In this document: positions 23,201 to 32,200 of the stretch, piece after piece | How the letters are laid out: the number at the start of each line of letters is the position of its first letter | Position numbering within the stretch: the first letter of the stretch is position 1 | Assembly: GCA_029207755.1 (NCBI GenBank) | Contig: JARCOQ010000012.1 | Span: forward strand, 21,377,740 to 21,441,739 | DNA: 64,000 bases | From: Chamaea fasciata | Lineage: Eukaryota > Chordata > Aves > Passeriformes > Sylviidae | Direction: 5' to 3' | Made by a program: the position numbers and the translations under genes | The notes under the pieces: generated by a model | The model's input: only the letters and a program-made list of their open reading frames with translations | Database searches by the model: none | Told to the model about the DNA's origin: nothing

Positions 23201-26200
23201 GCGCTGGGACACAGCGGGAGGGATCTGTGTGCTCCAAAATGGAGCACTTGAACGTAAAAGCATCCAGCACTGCTCATGTTCTGCCACAACAGCCTCTTCA
23301 GGGTGTGAACTGCAGGTGCCTCAGGTAGCATTTTGCCATTGTGGGATCAAATAGGAGCAAGTATTTTCTGGTGTCTCTGTCCTGGTTTAAAAGACAGATT
23401 CTGCCAAGGAAGGTGGCAATCTTCACGGAATGGAATGATGACCCTCCTCTCTCCAAATTACTGTACCTTTGAAATTACAGGGCTTCCAGGCAAAAATATG
23501 GAAAAGGAATAGCAGTTCGTTACTAGAGTATATCCGGACAGCACAGACAACAACGCAATGCCAGAAGTTTCCAACCCGCCGAGTCCTGTTTTCCCCTTTG
23601 GTGTGGTTATGATCACAGGCTGGAGGAGCGGTGGGCTCTGGCAGGGCAGTGATTTCCCTCCCAGCCGGCACGGGCAGGGAGGGAAGGAGGAAATCGCTGC
23701 TTTTGCAAACTACGGGCAGCAGGAGATCTGGGCACTGGCAATCGGGAGCAGGCAGAAGCGGGGACGGCGGGCAGGTTCGATCACGGTGCTGAGCCCGGCG
23801 TCAAGCGCACGACGTCCCGCAGCAGCACGCTGCCGACCTTCCCGAGCCCCGGCGGAAGGACGGAAAGGTCTGCCCCCTGCAAACCTCGGCTCCGACTTCA
23901 CAACCGCCCGCGGCATCACGGCACAGCTCCCAAAGAGCCCCGGATGGAAAAGCCCACCCGCACAGCCGAGACCACCCCAAACCCCCTGTATTTCCCTTCC
24001 CAGACTGAGGCCAAAATTCACTACGAAACCTAAACTCATAACAATGAAGTTGTTGAACGTTTTAAGAAAACTAATTGCCTCTCCTGATCTGCTTCTTCGC
24101 CACCCTGCATCACCACTGAGGCACTTGTTAAGTTGCCTTTTGAATAAATGAAACAAGAAAGGCAACAGGTAGAAACGCATTCCTAAGGTCTCTTCAGCTG
24201 AAGGCAGCTGTTGTATCTTTGCTTCTTTTTAACTGTTGTTGACTGTTGTCTGCATGTGGTGACCTCAGTCTCATTTGAGGTTTTGACATCTGTGTTTGTC
24301 CCTTTTGTGCTTCTCTTGCCTCCCTGCTGGAGTCCCTGCTGGAGCCGGCAGTGATTACTGTTGATGGGCACAGAGAAGCTCTGGGCTGCGCCTGCAGTTG
24401 TTTTTTTCCCCCACCTGTGTTCAAATGACTCTTGGTGAGCAGGCCTGGGGAGAAGTCTCCTCCCCACAGAGCTGGCCAGCCAGTCCACTGCAGAGCGGGT
24501 TGTGGCTGGTGTCCGGGCTCTGCAGGACATCCCCACCATGCGTGGCACTATCTCTGGCTTTCCAATATGGAAAGCAAATCTCAGAGTTAAGGTGGGGTAA
24601 ACCCTTGCAGGCAGCAATCACAGTGAGTAGTATGGGTGCGATGTCCCCGCTTGTTGGGTCAAGGCTCGGGTTTGCCTCCAGCTGAGTGGGCTCTGAGCTG
24701 TCACATGCCCAGTCTGTTTGGCCCAAACCAAAAGACGCCTTAAGAATTCTGCAGAGAGAAACTGCATTAGGGTGCTTTGCATCACGTTCTAGTTCCTGAT
24801 TCCATCCTCACTTTCTTCTGCTGTAGCTTCTTCTCAATGGCGACTCACTCTTTATGTATCTTGAAAAGGGTAGGAGTGTTGGCAGACTTAACAGGGAATT
24901 TTACAGTTTGAATTTTCAGAGGAAATGCTTGGTCTGGGTGCACAGTCATCAGGGAGAAATAACTGGTGCTGGTTTGGGGCAGGTGAGGGAGCTTCTCCCC
25001 ATCAGAAAGAGAGAAGCTTGCAGTGTTGAGCAGGGCTAAGAGCAGGCATTTTCAAGGCTACAGTCTGGAATCAGTGTTAAAGGGAACTAAGTGACGACTA
25101 ATTCCTCTTGCAGCTTCTCAGTAATCTGTAGTTCAGATAATAAAGAGCTAAACTCCAATCACGCTTTCATGCTACCAGGGTATTCCCACCGGGAGTCACG
25201 ACATAACTGGTGCCTAAATGGATATTTGTGTCCTTTTCCTAGGCTTTCCCTACACCAAGACCTGTCGCCTCACTAACACCTCGCGGGTGTCGGACGATGG
25301 CACTCAGCCTGCTGTTAGCAGCTTTGAGCAAATACTCAGCGACAGTGAGCCCTCCTGGAGGGAGGGAATTCATTTTTCTGTGAAGCCAAGGGAGTTTACA
25401 CTGAACCCCAGCGAAAGGACCCTCCAATCCCAGGAACACCAGGATATCGAGGTATGGGAAGAGTCCAGCCACACACACTTCAGCAGCGGGTCTGAAGCTT
25501 CACGGGAGTGTGGGAGGGCTTTAGCTCTGATGCCAGCTCTGATCATCGTGTGAGCGAGGATCTGCACTGGCGTGGGGCCTCTGTGAGCTGGGTTACTCGG
25601 GACGTTCCTGAAGGAGCACTGATTTGTTTCCAAAATCACAAGCTGAAATCATGTCCCATAATGGTCAAGTACTGAAGGCATTTTGGTGTTTTTGAGAGCA
25701 ATGTCTTTGATTGCAAGTGGGCAGAGGACGGACGAGGACCAAAGGTGGCTGTTAGAGAGATGTCATTATATAAAGCAGTTTGCTTTTCTTCTTGGTCTCA
25801 TTTCTCCTGTCCTGGGGAGTAGAATGATTTGTGTTCACTGCAGGGATCTCCAGTGAAGGCAAAAAACTCTGCGGCCATGAACTGCCCAGCACCTGCTGGC
25901 CCACGCTTTGTCTTCAGCTTCCTGCTGTAAAGCTGAACTCATTCTGTTCAAGTCAGCAGATTTCCACTGCATTTATGTCATTGTAGTCAGATGAAAATTT
26001 GCCCCTTAATTTGAACACAGTGCTGCACAGAGCTTTAGTCTAATGTTTTAATTTAGCTGACCTATGCCCTGATAGCAAGGTGTGCTTAACAAATCTGGTA
26101 TTTGCCAGAAGGCTTTTGTCACTCTTAGAGACTGCTCTACACGTGGAGCGGCAGAAGAATTAAGGCAAAATCCTCCCTTTTCTTACCACAAAAACTGGAG

Positions 26201-29200
26201 GACATCACACGTGAGTCATGAGCTTTTGTAAAGAAGAATTTACTGCTCTTCTCTTCCACCAGGTGACCCTGTGTTCCAACACTGTGACGGAATACAACCG
26301 GAAATTGCTGGTGGACCTGGAGTGGTTTGGCAAGGGAGTGGCATCACTGATCATCAAGGCCAGGTACCAGCACTTCCCTGGCCTCCCCCAGCGCACTGCC
26401 TTGCACAGGACGTGCTGGCTGCAGCTCCCAAGGAGACGTGTTGTTTAATGACCTCATGTTCTACCCAGCTGGACATGAGAACAGCAGTGCTTGAAAAGCA
26501 GCCTGTGGTGAAAAGCAGCCCTGCTGACAGCCCAGCGTGGTCCTGGGTCGTTTTCTAAAGGGACCAGGAATGATATCATTTATTGACCTGGTGCTTGAGG
26601 TGAAGCAAATTTCCCAAGGGCCTCCTCGCCTTCTTCCTGCAAGAGGTGGAGTTGTGCTGGGTTGCAACCAGCCCGCGTTGGCTTGGGGCACACCAAGCAG
26701 TCTGCTGAGGGTCAGGGTCTGGTTCTGTTAACGAGGGCACGTGACAGTGGGGAAGTGGCTCACAGCAAGAGAGGTGAGGGCAGGATCTTCAGAGGGGAAA
26801 TCAGTCCTTGATGTGGCAGGTCAGCTCTACTTTTTCCCCTTCTCTCTGCTTCCTGTTTTGAGCTTTGATGTTCTCAGGCTTAAAGCAAAAGTTGTTCTTG
26901 CTCCAGCAGAATTCCATCCTGCTGTGCTGCTCTAGGTGTCAGTTTAATGACAAGAGGGATGCAATTCCCTGGTGGTGTTCCCACTCCCAGGCAGAGCCAT
27001 CTCGTCAGTGCCTGGGCTGCCATGTTTGAAAAGCAAGTGCCATTGGGGACAGTCAGTGTTTGGACCTGTGGAGTGAAGGACCAGGGGAGTTGTAGGAACT
27101 GGGAGGGAGTGATCTCCCACTCTGTGGGGCAGGTGATGTCTCATGCCCTCCAAGGCTGGGGCAAACAGCTGAGTTCTCAGGCAGGGTAACAGCACCATGG
27201 GAGAGAAGGGAGTCCTTTTTACTGAGACACTAGAGTCGTGTGTTCCTGGAGCCTTACTGAGCACTGATCCCTGTTGGGAAGGCTCCCCCAGAGCTCATGG
27301 ATCACTGGGACTGTTCCAGGAGTTCTTGCAAACCTTCTTGGGTGAAGGAGGGGCTGAGGCAGCTGTGGGACCAAGTGCTCTGCCTGGGGCACTTGGCAGC
27401 CTCTGGGTGCTGCCTCTCAGGTTTTGCCCCTCCTCGACAAGACATGTTTGAGTGGGAAGACTTTGAAGGCAATTTTTCACCGTAGGGCTGTTAAATGTGT
27501 ATTTGACAGTGACAAAGGTGTTGTGCTCCATTTCACAATCTTTGGGGGTAAACGTTCTCCATTCTCTCAGTATCTCTGATTCCCTTGGGGTCATCTCTTT
27601 GCCCAAATGTTTCATTCCTGAGCTGCAAGTGTACCCCCAAAACCGGGGGTTCCATGAGTGCGACCTGAAGGCCCCGTTCGTGAGGAAGTTCTTCATTTGG
27701 AATAACACCCACCTTCCTGGCTGCTACGGGCTTATTCCCCAGGTTTGGCATCGCATCCACCTCCTCCTCTGAAATATTATTGTGGAGATTATTAGGGGGG
27801 AAGAGGGTTTGGATAAGACCTTGCCGGTTTCTATTCAGTCTTAAAGATCTGCTGAGAACAGGATCCTACCTGAATGTTAGCTTTAGGATGCAGTTTAATC
27901 TCTTGAGGAAAGGGCTTACGTTCTAGTCTTCAGGGTGTTTTCTTGTGGGAGATCTTCGAGGGTTGTGAAAAGCTGCTGCATCCACAGACACCAGTGCTTG
28001 TGCTGGCAGCCTCCTTGCAGAACCCCCTGAGAATGCTAAGCCTACAATTCTTGGATCTTGTTTGTGCCTTTTACCTTTGTCCTGGGGATTTTTAAAAATG
28101 TGTGTAAGTTGCTGTTGGGATGGATGTTAAGGAGTTTGAAGTTTCTTCAGAGGTCCCTCTGAAGCTGGATTTGATTCTGTCCCTTCTAGGAACCCGAGGA
28201 GGACTCTCCTGTGCTCTACTCCAGCCCCAGACCCTGTGGGATTCTCCAGCCTCGGAGCGCTGCAGAGATTCCAGTTACAGTTGAAATCCAAAGATTGGGC
28301 AAGCGTTGCACCAGTGTTTGTACCGGCGTGTTTGGGGATGCAAGAAACCCACTGGTGAGTGCAAGGGGAGGTGTGTGCCTTCGTGCAACTGGTCCTGGCA
28401 GGGTGCACAGTGTGCGGGGATTCTTCCAGGGAAAAGAGGCACAGGCTGCTGTGGAGAAGGACAGCAGGGGCAGGTGGCATAAACAGCTCGTGCCTTATAG
28501 GTGGCAATGTCAGTGTCTGACCCAGAAGGTAGTTCATCTAAGCTGGAATTGAGGATCATTTTAATTACTCTTTAAAATGCTCTTAACTTTGGAAACATCT
28601 TTTTTAAAATGTTACCTCTCAGCACAAAAGAGGATGTCAGAAGATTTCTGGGAACCTTGGGCTTTCTGTAAAAGAAAGGAAAGCTGGCATCTGAAGAGTA
28701 GTTGCAAGGATTTAAGCTTACATTAAAACATGGAAATGGTGATGCCAAATTCCCTGGATGGCACCAAACATCTGAACCTGGGCCATTGTGGCACTGCATG
28801 TAAACCAGTCAACAGGGAGGACAGGCAGTGCAGGCTGTGCCAGGGAGCCTGAAGTTTGACTGAGCACTTGCTTTCAACTATCAGATTGCTTACCTAAAGA
28901 GAAGAGTTTCTCCCCACCCGAAGAACCAGTTGTTTAACTGTCAGCCTGATCTTAACTAGAGATTTCTTGCAAAGCTTCTACCTTTGGACCAATAATTTGT
29001 AGTTTGAAAGTTTCTCTTTACTTAATCCTTTTCAATTTGGAGGTGAATACATAAGTTTATTTTTTTCCCCCCAAAATCCCAGGAATTCAGCTGGAGAATG
29101 GTAGCTGTCCCTAAAGAAATAACTTGAGCTGGGTTGAGCTGTTTAAGCTTTTTTAGGTTTCCCTGTTCGGGTTTGATTTTTTTTTTTTTTTTAAATCTTT

Positions 29201-32200
29201 CTTGCCTGCTTTCTGTAACAGAGAACAGAACTACAGAGCCTTGGACGGCTGTCAGCAGTCTACATAAGTCCAAGGCTGATAGAGTTCGGCAGGATGCCAG
29301 TGCTAAGGCCTAATTCACAAGCTTTTGGCCTCTTCAACGAAGGTCTCGTCGATTTAGACTTCAGGCTAGAGATTGTAAGTATCTGTGGGGCCGTTTTCCA
29401 GGGAAATTGACTGGTTGACATTACAAGCTGCCATGACGTGGTTTTTATATGCATCGGCCTGTGTGAGAGGAAGCGAGATATTCCAAGATTCCATCTGGGT
29501 GAGGCAAAAGGAACCTGGCTCTGGAGTGGTTTTAGCTGGGGCACTCCTCAGTGAAATCAGGTGCAGAGATGTTGGAGCAGAAATTCGTCTGGATTGTGTT
29601 GACGAGTTCTCCCATAATTTTATGGAAGGTCTTTAGCTGTGTGTGTCACGGTTTTTGAGCTCTGAGATCAAGAGAAACCTGTGGTCCTTTGCTCCTCGGA
29701 GAGCATGGGTTTCCCTGTGCTTTCCCTGTGCCATCTACATTTGCTTTGTGCCAAACTGCTGTTCATGGTAGAGAAGAGGGTGTGAGGTCTGTCCTCAGAC
29801 TGCTGGTGGGGAGGCAATTTTCACACCTGCTGTGGGTCAGGCCAGTTGGGCTGTCCACACAAAGACATGTGTGGGGGTTGTGCACCCCCCCAGCCTGTGG
29901 TCTCTGTGCCTTTGAAGAGCATCTTTGGGGACCGGCTGCAGAGAATGGCTGTTTAATATGTGAAGGCTGCATAGGGCAGAGGAGCTGGGGCTGCTCCCCT
30001 GGCAGGGAGAGCAGGGCTGCTGCAGCCAGGAAGGGCTTGTAGGCTGGGCCTGGGGCTGGGTGGGATGTCTGCTGGAGGGGGAGATCTCTGAGGGGCTTGA
30101 GGTCTGTTCTTCTCCATGCTGGGTGTGTTGAACTTGGAGCTGGTTAAAACCTGATCCTGTGGACTTGTTTGTGTCTGTGGATAAAGCATCAGGCCATGTG
30201 GGAAAGTCCAGCCACAGCCTCCTGAGCCAAGGAGGAGGGGCATGATTTTTCCTCTTGCTGCTTTTCCTGCAGTTTGGGGGATAAATGTAACCTTAAAGTG
30301 AGGGATTTTTCCAGGACAGCTTTCTCGAACTACACAATGAAATTCTGCCTTCCACCTCTTCAGGGAGCAATGCACCTTGGCTGGGTGGGCCTGGTGTGTA
30401 AAGGATGGGCTTCACGTGCTCGTTCCAGGGCTGGACCTGCAGAGCTGTGTCTGTACAGCTGTGCTGGTGCGGGGCCTTTCCTCCCTCCTTTGGGCAGCTT
30501 CCAGCTCTCTTGGCCAATCTGTGAAGCCCATGAGAAACCAGAGGACACGAGTTCTTAGGAAGAGTGGGCCATGCCCACTGAGCACATGTCATCCAGTTTT
30601 CCCTCTGCTTCCTTCTTTCCTGCTCTGCCATAACCATTTAGAGGTGACTTTTCCAAAGCAGAAGGCCCTGGGGCACCTCTCTACAGCGGATGATCAGTGG
30701 GAAGTGAGGGCCTCGGTCCTTTAGGGGACGTTGAAAAGCATTGATGGCCTCTTGGGAAAGGATAGTTTGGTGTTGGGGTTTTGCTCAACTGGTTTTGCGG
30801 AGATATTCTTCAGGCTCTCAGCAGTGTCCTCCAGCTGTGTGGTTTCTGGAGTGGGATTTGAGCCGTCATGACTTCCTCTGGCCCTGAGCCTTTGTGAGAA
30901 GCCAGGAGAGAGAAAGCAGCTTTCCTTGGCACACACTCCAGAGAAGGACTGGGGAAGGAACACTCTCCTGAGGATAAGCGTCCCTTGGGTTGGGCAAAAC
31001 TGGGTTAATTAGGTGAGAGTCTGTTAAAGGAGGGGAAAGTACAGGTTGTGTAAGCTCTGCTGTTCCCCAATACTGCAGCTTAAATTTAGGGAAATTAGGC
31101 CTTTAGGATTTTTATCCTCCCCTCTTTAGTCTTCTCCTTTTCTTACACCCCATAAGAGACCAGGGTGTATGGTTTCCATCCTAAATGCACATTATGCGTG
31201 TCTTACAGGCTTGTAAACCTCACTGCTATGTTATTGAACCCAGGGAAGGAGTGATCCCCGCCAGGGGTGATGTTCATGTGACTGTCACAGCAACCCTGGA
31301 TGACACTGGGGTTTTTGCTGATGCTCTCCAGCTGTTCATTGGGAACAGACTTTGGACCACCTCCACCCTCCTGGCTTTTGGCACTGGCACCACAATTGTC
31401 ACAGACAAACCACTTGCCCCGGAGCTCAACTTGGGATACCAATTCAGGTAGGAGATCTCCCACTCCCACCTCTCCTTCTGTCTCAACAAGGAGCAGTTTT
31501 GCTGTAGTCCTTCAGGCACGATCTTCTTCAGTGTTCAAAGACCCTGACTCCTTCCCTGAAGGCAGAGATACCTTTAGAGACATGTGATGGCCAGTTGAGC
31601 GTTGCTAGGTACCCTCAAAAACCACTGAAAGAGAAACCAGTTGCTCAATTGCCACTGAATTGCCTTCAGTTCTAACACATCTATGTCCTCACTTGGTCAA
31701 GTAATGATCTCGCAGGCTCCCCCAGAACAAAAGGTTCCCAAAATGGCGCCTGGATGAGGCGGGCCCTCCGTGTGGCTGCGGGACCAAGGGAAGATGGCAT
31801 CGCACCCTTCCCTTCCAAAATGGCACCTGCCAGGCAAGCAGGGGCCCTGGGAGCAAATGGACAGGAGGGTGATGACCCCCCTGGGAAGGCAGGAGCCCGC
31901 AGAGCAGTTCCAGAGGCAGATGGAAACTTGCTGGTTTGTGTGGGGCCTGCAGTGCCGCTGCCAACGCTTCCTCACGCTGCTCGTGGGCTCTGCTGCTGCC
32001 CTGCCTGCCCAGGACTGATGCTTGTGCGGGAGGCCAGAATGTTAGGGTGCCCTCTCAGGTGCATCACCTCTGGGTTTGACCGGCAGCCTCAGGATGGCCT
32101 AAAATATTAGCGAGGCAGCATGATCAGAGGTGTTTGAAAAGCAAAACTGTTTTAATTAAGGTGAAAATAAGAAGCCATGCAGAAAAAAGAGAAAAAGCTG

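Noticed and set aside
23558..24180. Frames of 156-197 codons on both strands in the CpG-rich segment
   Set aside because: High GC lowers stop frequency. The sequence looks like an LTR and no protein family is recognised.
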